Part shown: positions 8,912 through 18,183 of the stretch, one piece after another
Layout: every line of letters starts with the position of its first letter
How positions within the stretch are numbered: the stretch's first letter is position 1
Assembly (NCBI GenBank): GCA_016195915.1
Contig: JACPYS010000038.1
Location: forward strand, 1 to 64,000
Reading direction: 5' to 3'
DNA from: Betaproteobacteria bacterium
Lineage (GTDB): Bacteria > Pseudomonadota > Gammaproteobacteria > Burkholderiales > SG8-39
DNA: 64,000 bases
The notes under the pieces: generated by a model
Seen by the model: only the letters and a program-made list of their open reading frames with translations
What the model was told of the DNA's origin: nothing
Database searches by the model: none
Translations under genes and position numbers: made by a program

Positions 8912-9077
8912 GTTGCCTCCCGCTCGTAGCGCTGGCCACAGCCTACCCCAAAATCACCCGAGAGGTGCGGTGACAAGCAGTGTCCGACAACGCAAGCATG
9001 GGAGGGAGCCTCTTGACGTGCATTCCCCCGGTGCCGCATCCTGAACGCGCAGCACCGATAACTACAGGGAGAAGACG

Positions 9078-9158
9078 ATGACTGATCGACGTCGCGTCAT
9101 CGGCATGCCGGTCGCCGGCACGATCCGCATCCGCAAGGTGCAGATCAGGACGCTGTAA
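9078..9158 (+). CDS. Possible 26-residue peptide
   Basis: A short frame (MTDRRRVIGMPVAGTIRIRK and six more residues) follows a good ribosome site, GGGAGAAG, at 5 nt spacing. It is Arg-rich and has no recognised homologue. It lies in the 301-bp gap before the lipoprotein hydrolase and could be a leader peptide, the relic of a longer gene, or chance. No other gene is seen in this gap. Confidence 0.2.
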   Translation: MTDRRRVIGMPVAGTIRIRKVQIRTL

Positions 9159-9212
9159 TTCCGGGAGTCCGCAGTGAGAGCGTCGCTATGAGCGCGCCTC
9201 GTCGGACGCGCC

Positions 9213-10025
9213 ATGCCCTTGCCCGTCAGATTCATTGCCATAGCGCTGCTTGCCCTGGCGCTCGCTGCCTGCGCCTTGCAGGACGGCCTGATCTTCTTTC
9301 GCCAGCCTCCCGCCGGCGTGCCACAGCTCAAATCGCCTGCCGTGCTCCAGGAAGTCGCCCTGCTGGCGGCCGACGGCACCAGGCTCTACGGCTGGATCGC
9401 GCGCCATGCGCAAGGCCGAGCACCGCTTGTCATCTACTTCGGCGGGAACGCCGAAGAGATTTCATGGTTCGTCGGGGAGTCCGGGCGATTGAACGGCTGG
9501 TCGATGCTCGCCGTCAACTATCGCGGCTATGGCCGCAGCGAAGGCGAACCCGGGGAGAAGGCCCTTTTCGCGGATGCGCTCACCGTATATGACCATTGCA
9601 TTGCGCGGCCGGACGTGGATCCGGGTCGAATCGTACTCATGGGGCGCAGCCTTGGAAGCAGTGTCGCGGTACACCTTGCCTCGCATCGCCCGGTTGCGGG
9701 CGTGGTGCTGGTCGCTCCGTTCGACAGCCTGGTCGAGGTAGGTGCGAGTCTTTATCCGTTTCTCCCGATGCGCTCGATACTGAGGCATCGTTTCGACTCG
9801 CTCTCAGTTGCGCCGTCGGTCAAGGCGCCGGCCTTGATGATCGCTGGCGAGCGCGACACGATCGTTCCCGCCCGCCATGCCAAGCGGATCTACGAGGCCT
9901 GGGGCGGGCCGCGCGAGTGGCTCGAGGTGCCCGAGGCAGGCCATAACGACCTCGAGGCGCATGCCGCGTATTGGACCGCGATCAGGCGCTTTCTCGACAC
10001 GCTCGCACGCAAGGCAGGCGATTGA
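9213..10025 (+). CDS. Alpha/beta-hydrolase lipoprotein (ABHD13/17-like)
   Basis: 270 residues. A lipoprotein signal (MPLPVRFIAIALLALALAAC) puts the lipid-bearing Cys at residue 20, so the enzyme should sit in the envelope. The hydrolase triad is visible: Ser in GRSLGSS, Asp in GERDTIVP and His in GHNDLE; the oxyanion region is YFGGNAEE. The order matches the Bem46/YfhR group of serine hydrolases. Natural substrate unknown. It stands alone, converging on the dmpG operon with only a 13-bp gap. Confidence 0.85.
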   Translation: MPLPVRFIAIALLALALAACALQDGLIFFRQPPAGVPQLKSPAVLQEVALLAADGTRLYGWIARHAQGRAPLVIYFGGNAEEISWFVGESGRLNGWSMLAVNYRGYGRSEGEPGEKALFADALTVYDHCIARPDVDPGRIVLMGRSLGSSVAVHLASHRPVAGVVLVAPFDSLVEVGASLYPFLPMRSILRHRFDSLSVAPSVKAPALMIAGERDTIVPARHAKRIYEAWGGPREWLEVPEAGHNDLEAHAAYWTAIRRFLDTLARKAGD

Positions 10026-10038
10026 ATTTGCCTGCCGC

Positions 10039-11085
10039 TCAGCGAGCCGCCACGCTCGCCGACTGCGCCTCGCGCGCCTTGACGAGGTCGAGCGCGACGT
10101 CGACGATCATGTCCTCCTGCCCGCCCACCATGCGGCGGCGGCCGAGTTCGGCCAGGATGTCGAAAGTCGGGATGCCGTATTTTTCCGAGGCGGTCTCCGC
10201 GTGCCGCAGAAAACTGGAGTACACGCCGGCGTAACCGATCGCGAGCGTCTCGCGGTCCACGCGCACCGGCCGGTCCTGCAGCGGGCGAACCAGATCGTCC
10301 GCCGCATCCATCAGTTTCTTGAGCTCGCAACCGTGGTTGATGCCCATGCGCTCGAGCACGGCGACCAGCACTTCCAGCGGCGTATTGCCCGCGCCCGCCC
10401 CCATCCCCGCCAACGCGGCGTCGATGCGATAGACGCCCTCCTGCCATGCGATCACTGAATTCGCCACCCCGAGAGACAGATTGTGGTGGCAGTGAATCCC
10501 CACCTGCGTCTCCGGCCTGAGCGCCTGGCGCAACGCCCGGACCTTGTCGCGCGCCTCGTCCATGAGTAACGCGCCTCCCGAGTCCGTGACATAAACGCAG
10601 TGCGCGCCGTAGGACTCCATCAGCAGCGCCTGCTTCGCAAGATCGGCGGGCGCGATCATGTGCGCCATCATCAGAAAACCCACCGTGTCCATGCCGAGCT
10701 TGCGCGCGTACTCCATGTGTTGCCTCGAGATGTCCGCTTCGGTGCAGTGGGTCGCGATCCGCACCGTGCGCGCACCGGCTTTGTACGCCTGCTCGAGATC
10801 GTGAACGGTGGCGATGCCGGGAATCAGGAGCGTCGCCACCTGCGCGTGCTTCACCACCCCTGCGACGGCCTCGATCCATTCGAGATCGGTGTGCAGACCG
10901 AAACCATAGTTGAAACTCGAACCGGCCAGGCCGTCGCCGTGCGAGATTTCGATCGAATCGACCCGGGCCTCGTCCAGCGCCTTGGCGATTGCCGTGACCT
11001 GGGGCAGCGTGTACTGGTGGCGGCGCGGATGCATGCCGTCGCGCAGAGTCACGTCCGAGATGAAGACCTTTTTCGATTTGTCCAT
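10039..11085 (-). CDS. dmpG: 4-hydroxy-2-oxovalerate aldolase
   Basis: 348 residues, the usual length for DmpG/BphI/MhpE. The enzyme cleaves 4-hydroxy-2-oxovalerate to pyruvate and acetaldehyde at the end of meta-cleavage pathways. The N-terminal HMGL-like TIM barrel has the catalytic RDG ([13 protein letters not shown]), the metal-binding HCHHN motif (about residue 200) and the C-terminal communication domain that docks with the aldehyde dehydrogenase ([16 protein letters not shown]). AAGGAA precedes the ATG. It follows dmpF by 27 bp, and the two products normally form a channelling complex. No hydratase or ring-cleavage dioxygenase is in the window, so the pathway that feeds it is not shown. 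Confidence 0.95.
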   Translation of the reverse strand: MDKSKKVFISDVTLRDGMHPRRHQYTLPQVTAIAKALDEARVDSIEISHGDGLAGSSFNYGFGLHTDLEWIEAVAGVVKHAQVATLLIPGIATVHDLEQAYKAGARTVRIATHCTEADISRQHMEYARKLGMDTVGFLMMAHMIAPADLAKQALLMESYGAHCVYVTDSGGALLMDEARDKVRALRQALRPETQVGIHCHHNLSLGVANSVIAWQEGVYRIDAALAGMGAGAGNTPLEVLVAVLERMGINHGCELKKLMDAADDLVRPLQDRPVRVDRETLAIGYAGVYSSFLRHAETASEKYGIPTFDILAELGRRRMVGGQEDMIVDVALDLVKAREAQSASVAAR

Positions 11086-11112
11086 GATTATTCCTTGCGG
11101 CGAGCCGCCGAA

Positions 11113-12060
11113 TCAGGCCGCGAGCGCGAACTTGCTGACGACGAGTTGTTCCGCCGTGGCGAGCGCAGCCGAGGTCATGATGTCGAGATTGCCGGCGTAA
11201 TTCGGCAGGTAATGCCCCGCGCCTTCGACTTCGAGGAACACCACCACCTTGAGTCCGTGACGCTTGCCGATGCCCGGAATGTTCATCGGCCGGTCGGCCG
11301 GAAGTTTCTCGAATTGCACGCGCTGCTTCAGCCGGTAACCGGGCACGTAGCTCGCGACCTGCGCGACCATCTCGTCGATCGACTTGCGAATGGCGGCTTC
11401 GTCGGCCCCCTGTTCCGCGAGGCAGTACACCGTGTCGCGCATGATGAGCGGCGGTTCGGCCGGATTCAGGATGATGATCGCCTTGCCCCGCGCCGCGCCG
11501 CCGAGCTTGACGATCGCGCGGGAGGTGGTCTCGGTGAATTCGTCGATGTTGGCGCGTGTGCCGGGTCCGGCGGATTTGCTGGCGATCGACGCAACGATCT
11601 CGGCGTAATGCACCTTGGCCATACGCGAGACTGCGTAGACCATGGGAATGGTCGCCTGCCCGCCGCAGGTGACCATGTTGATGTTCGGGCTGTCGAGGTG
11701 CTCCTCCAGATTCACCACCGGGATGACATAAGGGCCGATGGCTGCCGGTGTCAGGTCGATGACTTGCACGCCGTACTTTTGCAACACCGCGTTGTGGTGC
11801 GCATGAGCGCCGGCCGAGGTGGCATCGAACGCGATCCGGATGTCCCTGAAGTTCGGCAGCTTGACGAGGCCTTCCACCCCCTCGCTCGTCGCCGGCACGC
11901 CCAGGCGCCGCGCCCTTGCCAGTCCATCGGAGTCCGGATCGATGCCGACCATCGCGCCCATCGACAGGTGCTTCGATTTGCGCATCACCTTGATCATCAG
12001 ATCGGTGCCGATGTTGCCCGAACCGATGACGGCAACGGGAACGCGGTGGCCCTCTGTCAT
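11113..12060 (-). CDS. dmpF: Acetaldehyde dehydrogenase (acetylating)
   Basis: 315 residues, full length for DmpF/BphJ/MhpF. It oxidises acetaldehyde with NAD+ and CoA to acetyl-CoA and is the partner of the aldolase encoded next to it. The Rossmann motif IGSGNIGTD is at the N-terminus and the catalytic Cys is in [15 protein letters not shown] (near residue 130). GGAG precedes the ATG at 12060. First of a two-gene operon with dmpG; the DECR-like SDR gene ends 84 bp upstream and could be part of the same transcript. Confidence 0.95.
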   Translation of the reverse strand: MTEGHRVPVAVIGSGNIGTDLMIKVMRKSKHLSMGAMVGIDPDSDGLARARRLGVPATSEGVEGLVKLPNFRDIRIAFDATSAGAHAHHNAVLQKYGVQVIDLTPAAIGPYVIPVVNLEEHLDSPNINMVTCGGQATIPMVYAVSRMAKVHYAEIVASIASKSAGPGTRANIDEFTETTSRAIVKLGGAARGKAIIILNPAEPPLIMRDTVYCLAEQGADEAAIRKSIDEMVAQVASYVPGYRLKQRVQFEKLPADRPMNIPGIGKRHGLKVVVFLEVEGAGHYLPNYAGNLDIMTSAALATAEQLVVSKFALAA

Positions 12061-12144
12061 GGCTTGCTCCTGCGGGGGAAGCGAGGGGTAAAGTTTACCC
12101 GCAATACGGCCCGCGTGAAGCCCATCCGGTCAGTTGACGCCGCG

Positions 12145-12969
12145 TCATTTCCGTTTGCGGCGAAGTTCCTCCCACTGCTCATCGGTCCACGACAGCAGAT
12201 CCTCGGCACCTGAAGTTCGCAGGTGCGCGCCGCCGTCGATCACGATCATTTCGCCAGTGATATAGGCGGCCTGGTCGGACACAAGATACGACGCGAGATT
12301 CGCCAGTTCGGCGTGTTCGCCTACGCGACCCAGGGGAATACGCTGCGCCGGCCCACCAACACCGTCACGCTCGCCGGGAAGCAGGCGCGCCGATGCGCCC
12401 GGCGTCGGAAACAGACCGGGTGCGATGGCCACGAGCCGGATTCCCTTCGACCCCCACTCGACCGCAAGACTGCGCGTCATCGCGAGCAGCCCGGTCTTGG
12501 CGATCGCCGACGGTACCGTGTATGCCCTGCCGGTGATCGTGGTCGGACTGAGAATGCTGAGAACCGCCCCCTTGGCACCTGCCGCCATCCATCGCCTCCC
12601 CGCTGAGATCGTGCAATAGACCGCCCCGTGGAGCGTCGTAGAGAGAACGGCATCGACGGCACGGTGCGAGAGATTCTCCGTTTTGGCGAGAAAGGTTCCC
12701 GCGGCGTTGTTGACGAGGACAGCGAGCGGACCGCTGCGCCAGATCTCGTCCATCATCGCCTCGACGCGCCCGGCGTCCCGTACGTCGCATTGGATCGGGG
12801 TGACCTTCCCGCCGGTCCTCTCACCGATGCGCCGGGCAGTTTCTTCCAGGACTGCCAACCTGCGCCCGCAAATCACGAGTTCCGCGCCAAGCTCGACAAA
12901 CCGTTCGCCCATGGCTGCGCCCAGGCCGGTACCTCCGCCCGTTACAAGGATCTTCTTTCCGGCCAACAA
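12145..12969 (-). CDS. Short-chain dehydrogenase of the 2,4-dienoyl-CoA reductase (DECR) type
   Basis: 274 residues from the TTG at 12969. Rossmann motif TGGGTGLG, NNAAG, the VPSAIAKTGLLAM segment and the run GRVGEHAELANLASYLVSD match mitochondrial-type 2,4-dienoyl-CoA reductases, which act in beta-oxidation of polyunsaturated acyl-CoA. The Lys of SAIAK is conserved, but the Tyr that sits 15 residues earlier in DECR1 is Thr here; a Tyr is found 8 residues before the Lys instead. The start is uncertain: a strong GGAGG lies 6 nt before an ATT codon at 12984, which would give MFQAGLLAGKK, a beginning that fits this family better than the TTG. It is divergent from the SDR at 13181. Confidence 0.8.
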   Translation of the reverse strand: MLAGKKILVTGGGTGLGAAMGERFVELGAELVICGRRLAVLEETARRIGERTGGKVTPIQCDVRDAGRVEAMMDEIWRSGPLAVLVNNAAGTFLAKTENLSHRAVDAVLSTTLHGAVYCTISAGRRWMAAGAKGAVLSILSPTTITGRAYTVPSAIAKTGLLAMTRSLAVEWGSKGIRLVAIAPGLFPTPGASARLLPGERDGVGGPAQRIPLGRVGEHAELANLASYLVSDQAAYITGEMIVIDGGAHLRTSGAEDLLSWTDEQWEELRRKRK

Positions 12970-13180
12970 TCCAGCTTGAAAAATGTTAAGCCTCCACGTG
13001 CGAACGTTGCGATCGGAGTTGCCTGGCCAGCAGTGTAGTCGTGGCCGGTGAAATCCGCAGCCCTGTTTCTGGTAGCGAACCAGAACACTGCACCACGCCT
13101 AAAGCCCTTATCATCATTCCGACGCAAACTTTGGAACCGTACACGACGTCGGTGTTCGGAGACGCAGGGGAGTTGCCAGC

Positions 13181-13993
13181 ATGGAGCTTGGCTTACAGGG
13201 AAAACGGGCAATCGTGATTGGCGGCAGCCGAGGCATCGGCAAGGCCATTGCGCGGGAGTTGGCGCGCGAAGGCGTGGACCTGGCGCTGGTGGCCCGCTCG
13301 CGGGAGCAGCTCGAGATGACAGCGCAGGAGTTGAGAGCCGAGACCGGGCGCCGCGCAATCCCGCTCGTGGCCGATGTAACCAGCAAGGAGCAGGTCGATC
13401 GCATGGCGGCTCAAGCGGCGGAGCAGCTCGGCGGCCTGCACATCCTCGTCAACAGCGGCTCGATGCCAGGCGGCAAGGCCACCAGACCGATCGACACCAT
13501 CGTCGACGAGGAATTCCTGGACGACTTCAACGTGAAATACATGGGAGCATTGCGCTGCGCTCGCGCCGCCATTCCGCATTTGATCAAGCAGGGTTGGGGC
13601 CGCATCATCAATATCAGCGGCACCAACGCGCGCGTCGCCGGCAATCTGAGCGGCGGAGCGCGCAACGTGGCCCTCGCGCACTTCACCAGAACGCTGGCGA
13701 CGCAATTTGGCCGCCATGGAATCACGGTCAATTGTATTTACCCTGGCTCGACCCGGACCGAGCGAACCCCGCGCCTGTTGGCCGCCCGCGCGTCGGAGTT
13801 GGGCATTACGCCGGAGGAAGTCGAGCGGCGTGACTATGCGCTCGACTCGCCACGCGGCAACGCCATTGGGCGCATGGTGGACGCGGCGGAAATTGCTCAT
13901 CTCGCGGTATTCCTGGCTTCCGACAACGCAAGCGCTGTCACCGGTCAGGTTGTCGTGGCGGATGGCGGTGCTGGTAAAGCGGTGTACTACTAA
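13181..13993 (+). CDS. SDR family protein with atypical active site
   Basis: 270 residues. The NAD(P)-binding GGSRGIG, VNSGS, the Ser strand IINISGTNARV and the C-terminal VTGQVVVADGG are those of a FabG-like SDR. The catalytic YxxxK is absent: the aligned segment reads LSGGARNVALAHF. Such proteins can still bind dinucleotide and act on special substrates or as non-catalytic members. GGGGAG precedes the ATG. It is 14 bp upstream of the TauD-type dioxygenase gene, so the two form an operon and may act on the same compound. Confidence 0.8.
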   Translation: MELGLQGKRAIVIGGSRGIGKAIARELAREGVDLALVARSREQLEMTAQELRAETGRRAIPLVADVTSKEQVDRMAAQAAEQLGGLHILVNSGSMPGGKATRPIDTIVDEEFLDDFNVKYMGALRCARAAIPHLIKQGWGRIINISGTNARVAGNLSGGARNVALAHFTRTLATQFGRHGITVNCIYPGSTRTERTPRLLAARASELGITPEEVERRDYALDSPRGNAIGRMVDAAEIAHLAVFLASDNASAVTGQVVVADGGAGKAVYY

Positions 13994-14007
13994 TCAGGAG
14001 CGGTGCG

Positions 14008-15063
14008 ATGACAATCGAAATGCGCGCAGTTGATCATCCCTCGGTGTGGCGCGGACTCGACATGGCGCGCCGTGAGGATTGGATCGTGCGGCTCGACGAT
14101 GCCGACTGCCTCGAACTCGATGCGGCGCTGGCACAGACCAAGGCGCGCGGCGTCGGCATGCCCGCTCTTTCGAGAAAGGACTTTCCGATCCCGGGCGTGG
14201 CGCGCAAGCTCGCCGGCGTGCTGACCGAGCTCGAGGACGGGCGCGGATTTGCGTTGTTGCGTGGCCTGCCGGTTGAACGATATTCGAAGGCCGACGCTGC
14301 GCTCATCTACTGGGGCATCGGCGCGCATTTCGGTCCCGCCTTTGCGCAAAACGCGCAGGGCGACATGCTGGGCCATGTGCGCGACCTCGGCGCCGACTGG
14401 CGCTCGGACATGAAAGCGCGCGGTTACCAGACGCGGCTGCGCCTGCCGTTCCACAATGATTCGACCGATGTGGTCGGCCTGTTGTGCCTGCATCGCGCGA
14501 AGGCGGGCGGCAGTTCGCTCATCGTCAGCTCGACCGCGGTGCACAACGAAGTGCTCGCCCGACGCCCGGACATGGCTCGCGTACTGTGCGAGCCGTTTTG
14601 CGTCGACCGCCGCGGCGAGGAGTCAGCGGGCCAGAAACCCTATTACGTCACGCCCTGCTTCAACTGGTTCCAGGGCCGCATGTTCATCCGCTACAACCGC
14701 ACCTACATCGACTCGGCGCAGCGCTTTGCCGAAGTGCCGCGCCTCACGGAGCTGCAACGCGAGGCGCTCGATATGATGGATGAGTTGTGCGACGACCCCG
14801 CTTTCCACCTCGACATGCCGTTCGAACCCGGCGACATGCAGTTCGTCTGCAATTACGCAATCCTGCATTCGCGAACCGATTACGAGGATTATTCCGATCC
14901 CGAACGCAAGCGGCATTTGCTGCGCCTCTGGCTGCGTACCCCGGTATTCGCGGAACTGCCGCCCGCCTTCGCCGACCGCAACGCCGACATGCTGGCGTGG
15001 CAATCGAACCCCAAGGTGCCCGTATTCGACGTGAGCGAGATCGTCGCCGAACTCGCGCATTGA
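14008..15063 (+). CDS. TauD/TfdA-family Fe(II)/2-oxoglutarate-type dioxygenase
   Basis: 351 residues. The double-stranded beta-helix iron site is visible: HxD in PFHNDSTD (near 150), the distal His in YAILHSRTDYEDY (near 290) and the following Arg in RHLLRLWLR that normally holds the 2-oxoglutarate carboxylate. The N-terminal part (GFALLRGLPVERYS) is also typical of the family. AGGAG precedes the ATG. It is the second gene of an operon with the SDR at 13181. Substrate unknown. Confidence 0.88.
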   Translation: MTIEMRAVDHPSVWRGLDMARREDWIVRLDDADCLELDAALAQTKARGVGMPALSRKDFPIPGVARKLAGVLTELEDGRGFALLRGLPVERYSKADAALIYWGIGAHFGPAFAQNAQGDMLGHVRDLGADWRSDMKARGYQTRLRLPFHNDSTDVVGLLCLHRAKAGGSSLIVSSTAVHNEVLARRPDMARVLCEPFCVDRRGEESAGQKPYYVTPCFNWFQGRMFIRYNRTYIDSAQRFAEVPRLTELQREALDMMDELCDDPAFHLDMPFEPGDMQFVCNYAILHSRTDYEDYSDPERKRHLLRLWLRTPVFAELPPAFADRNADMLAWQSNPKVPVFDVSEIVAELAH

Positions 15064-15079
15064 GGCATCTCTGAGAAAT

Positions 15080-15149
15080 GTCGTCCCCGCGAACGTGGGG
15101 ACCCAGCAGCGCTTTGAAGACCATGGGTTCCCGCTTGCGCGGGAACGAC
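15080..15149. repeat. REP-like paired inverted repeat
   Basis: Two imperfect palindromes face each other: a GTCGTCCCCGCG...ACCCA arm at 15080-15105 and its inverted copy TGGGTTCCCGC...GACGAC at 15124-15149. Each arm can fold alone and the pair can fold together. This is the form of intergenic REP/BIME elements in betaproteobacteria. It lies between the ends of two convergent genes and may act as a bidirectional terminator or mRNA stabiliser. Confidence 0.65.
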
Positions 15150-15163
15150 GAAACGCGGTTTGC

Positions 15164-16210
15164 CTAGTCACGCGACGTCAAATCGCTCCATAGCGCGTCC
15201 GCGCCGCGCGCGGCGACGCGCCGGCCGAGCCACGCTGCCCAATGCGAATCGGCGCCGAACTCCGCGCGCCAGGACCACAGCCTGCGTGTCGAGTATTGCA
15301 GCGGGTACTCGCGCGTGAATCCCATCGCCCCGTGCGCCTGGTGTGCGAGATTGGCCGCCGCCCCTGCCGCTTCGCCGCACACGATCTTTGCCGCCGCGAT
15401 CTCGAAGGACGCATCGCCTCGATCCATTGCGCGAAACGCCATCTTCGCGGCCATCGCGGCGGCAGCGGCGTGTCCGGCGAGCACGGCAAGCGCCTGCTGC
15501 ATCGCCTGAAAAGCCGCGAGCGGCCGGCCGAACTGGCGGCGCTCCAGCACGTATCGCACGCTCAGCTCGAGTGCGCGGTCCACCGCGCCGGCCATCTGTG
15601 CTGCGCGCGCGAGCGCGCCGAGCATGAACGCGTCCTCGCCCTGCAATGGGGCTGCGGCCAACACCGTGGCGCCCTGCCACTCAAGCGTGTCGCGCGGCTC
15701 ACCGGCGAGATTCGATTCCCGGCTAAGCGTAGCCTGATCTCGCGCAACGAGCATCATCATCGCCGATTCGCCCTGCGCCACAGCGACGCAATGCGGCGCC
15801 AGGTCTCCCCAGGAAACGCCCCTCGCGATTCCATCCAGGCGCCAGACGCCGTGGTTTTGCGTCGCGCGCGGCCGCTCGCCTTCACGCACAGCCGCGAGCG
15901 CAAGCGGCCCGGCCGGAACGTCGAGCCCGGCTCGCGCAAGCAGCCAGGCGCCGATCATCGTCTCCGCCAGCGGCAAGGGAAGCGCATGACGCCCCGCCGC
16001 AAACAGCACGGTATGCGCATCGTTCCAGCTGCCACCGGCACCAGCCTTCGACTCAGGCAGCTGCGGGCGTGCCAGTCCCGCCTCCTCCACTGCTTGCCAC
16101 ATCGTTTCCGGCCAAACACCGCCTTCGGCTGCTTCAATCGCGTCGCGCGTCGCAAGGTCCGCAAACAGCAGCTCGCAGGAATCGCGCAGGAGGTCGTCGT
16201 CGCTCGTCAT
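15164..16210 (-). CDS. Acyl-CoA dehydrogenase family protein (short partner subunit)
   Basis: 348 residues. The C-terminal helical domain is recognisable (VLERRQFGRPLAAFQAMQQA, then HGAMGFTREYPLQYSTRR). The N-terminal and middle domains are short and poorly conserved, as in the non-identical partner of heteromeric acyl-CoA dehydrogenases. Its ATG overlaps the stop of the acyl-CoA dehydrogenase upstream by 4 nt, so the two are translated together and probably form an alpha2beta2-type complex like those for steroid side chains or branched dicarboxylic CoA esters. Substrate not known. Confidence 0.85.
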   Translation of the reverse strand: MTSDDDLLRDSCELLFADLATRDAIEAAEGGVWPETMWQAVEEAGLARPQLPESKAGAGGSWNDAHTVLFAAGRHALPLPLAETMIGAWLLARAGLDVPAGPLALAAVREGERPRATQNHGVWRLDGIARGVSWGDLAPHCVAVAQGESAMMMLVARDQATLSRESNLAGEPRDTLEWQGATVLAAAPLQGEDAFMLGALARAAQMAGAVDRALELSVRYVLERRQFGRPLAAFQAMQQALAVLAGHAAAAAMAAKMAFRAMDRGDASFEIAAAKIVCGEAAGAAANLAHQAHGAMGFTREYPLQYSTRRLWSWRAEFGADSHWAAWLGRRVAARGADALWSDLTSRD

Positions 16211-17361
16211 CGCAATCCCAGTCCGCGCGCGATGATGCCGCGGATCACTTCGCGCGCACCACCCCGGATCGTGAACGAAGGCGCGTTCGACAGGGTCCAG
16301 GCCTGCGCGCGCTCGAGTTCGCTGCCTGTGCCCGCTCGCGGCTCGATGCCAAGCGTCTCATGCACCCGTTCCGAGATCGATTGCTCGTAGTGGGTTCCGA
16401 CGTCCTTCACCAAAGCCGCCTCGAGCGCCGGGTCCCTTCCGTCCTGCAGCATCGAGGCGACTGAAAGAGACAGGTTGCGCAGCACGCTCTTGCGAGCGAC
16501 GAGCCGCCCGATCGTCGCTGCGGTGTGCTCCGCCGGTTCGCTTCCGGTGTGACGCACGAATTCCTGCAGCAGGCGGGTCGCGGAAAGATAACGGTCGGGG
16601 CCGCTGCGCTCGTAGGCGAGTTCGCTCGTCACCTGCTTCCATCCGTCGCCCTCGCGCCCCACCAGGTTCTGCTCGGGAACGAAACAGCCATCGAAGTGCA
16701 CTTCATTGAAATGCTGGACACCGGAAATATCCGGAATCGGGCGCACCGAGACTCCGGGCGCACGCAGATCGACGATGAGTTGCGACAGGCCTGCGTGCTT
16801 GCCTTCCAGCGTGGTGTCCGTACGCGCGAGCGTCATCACGAAATCGGCGATGTGCGCGCCGCTCGTCCACACCTTGGTTCCGTGCAACTCGTAGCCTCCC
16901 GCGACGCGGTTCGCGCGCGTACGCACCGAGGCGAGATCGGAACCGGCGTCCGGCTCGCTCATCCCGATCGCGAAGCAGACCTCGCCACGCGCCATGCGCG
17001 GCAGGAACGATCGTCGCTGGGCTTCGCTGCCGAAGCGCAGCAGCAGCGGGCCATATTGCCGGTCCGCGACCCAATGACTCAGTACCGGCGCGCATGCCGC
17101 GAGCATCTCCTCCTGCACCACCCAGCGCTCGAGCGCGCTGCGTTCGCCGCCGCCGTATTCGCGCGGCCACGTCATGCCTATCCAGCCTCGCGCGCCGACC
17201 TTGCGCGAGAAGCCGGGATCGAATCCGAACCACGAGTAGCGGGAGCGCTGTGCCGGGTCTGCGCCAAGTTCCGCGCGCAGGAAGGCGCGCACCTCCTCGC
17301 GCAATGCTCTTGCCTCCACCGGAAGCTCGCACAGCTCGAAACGCAGGATGGTTCCGCTCAT
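16207..17361 (-). CDS. Acyl-CoA dehydrogenase
   Basis: 384 residues from the ATG at 17361; a TTG 24 nt further upstream is possible but has no better ribosome site. All three domains are present: the N-terminal helical domain with WPREYGGGERS, the FAD/substrate region FAIGMSEPDAGSDLAS and VWTSGAHIADF, and the C-terminal helical domain with HETLGIEPRAG. It oxidises an acyl-CoA to the enoyl-CoA, passing electrons to ETF. It is the first gene of a two-gene operon with the partner subunit at 15164. Confidence 0.9.
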   Translation of the reverse strand: MSGTILRFELCELPVEARALREEVRAFLRAELGADPAQRSRYSWFGFDPGFSRKVGARGWIGMTWPREYGGGERSALERWVVQEEMLAACAPVLSHWVADRQYGPLLLRFGSEAQRRSFLPRMARGEVCFAIGMSEPDAGSDLASVRTRANRVAGGYELHGTKVWTSGAHIADFVMTLARTDTTLEGKHAGLSQLIVDLRAPGVSVRPIPDISGVQHFNEVHFDGCFVPEQNLVGREGDGWKQVTSELAYERSGPDRYLSATRLLQEFVRHTGSEPAEHTAATIGRLVARKSVLRNLSLSVASMLQDGRDPALEAALVKDVGTHYEQSISERVHETLGIEPRAGTGSELERAQAWTLSNAPSFTIRGGAREVIRGIIARGLGLR

Positions 17362-17451
17362 GTGCAGATCCGGAATGCCGTGCAATTTTCGAATAGTGAT
17401 GCCTGCACTTTGATCAGCTCCGTGTGTAGCCCCATGATCATGCCTCGCGTT

Positions 17452-18183
17452 TCACGCAGATACCCGCCTCGATGACTTGGTGCTCGAGACATCCTTATCT
17501 GCCGGAATCCGTTCCCCGTACGGGGCATCCAGCGCACCCACGACCATCGTGACCAGATCATTCACGAAGTGTGCGGTGTGAAGCCGGGCCACGCCTACAT
17601 GCTTGCCGGCGGCGCGCAACTTCTCCCGGTCGGCGAAGGCGGAGAAAATCAGGGTTGTGACGAGCGCGAGGCGGTGCTTCACGACGTCACCGGGCATCTC
17701 CGACAGGATCGCCCGGGCTGCGCGACCGGCTTCACGCATGCCACTGTCGTGTTTACCCTTGATGAGCTTGAAGAACTCCAGCCGCGGGTCGGAATAGAGC
17801 TGCGCGACAAATCGGACGTAGTGACCGCCTCCCTCGTGGGACAGGTGCTCGGCGAACGGAAACACCATCGCTTCGGCCACTCGCCTGAGATCAGATCGCC
17901 GGCTGCGGCCATCGACCCGGCCAAGCAGTTCGAGCCGCCGCTCGTTGACCGCCTGCATCCGGCGACCCGCGATGGCCTGGAGCAGTGCCGTCTTCGACCC
18001 GAAGTGATACTGGATCACCATGGTGTTGCGCTGGTTTGCCGCTTTCGCGATCTGATTGAGGGAAACGGTATTGATGCCGTGCTCGGCAAACAGACGCTCG
18101 GCAACATCGATCAGATGGTTGCGAATCGATTCGCTTCGCCCGCCGGATTGAACCGCCGCGTCTTCGTTCCCCGCAACAGTCAT
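17452..18183 (-). CDS. TetR/AcrR-family transcriptional regulator
   Basis: 243 residues. The N-terminal TetR helix-turn-helix (about 18-65) is clear: AERLFAEHGINTVSLNQIAK then IQYHFGSKTALLQAI. The remainder is a helical ligand-binding domain. The start at 18183 overlaps the stop of the acyl-CoA synthetase gene by 4 nt (ATGA), so it is the second gene of that operon and likely regulates it in response to an acyl-CoA or acid. The frame stays open much further upstream, but that is antisense-frame sequence inside the synthetase gene. Confidence 0.88.
   Translation of the reverse strand: MTVAGNEDAAVQSGGRSESIRNHLIDVAERLFAEHGINTVSLNQIAKAANQRNTMVIQYHFGSKTALLQAIAGRRMQAVNERRLELLGRVDGRSRRSDLRRVAEAMVFPFAEHLSHEGGGHYVRFVAQLYSDPRLEFFKLIKGKHDSGMREAGRAARAILSEMPGDVVKHRLALVTTLIFSAFADREKLRAAGKHVGVARLHTAHFVNDLVTMVVGALDAPYGERIPADKDVSSTKSSRRVSA

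Noticed and set aside
10600-12213. 537-codon plus-strand frame
   Set aside because: Antisense to dmpG and dmpF.
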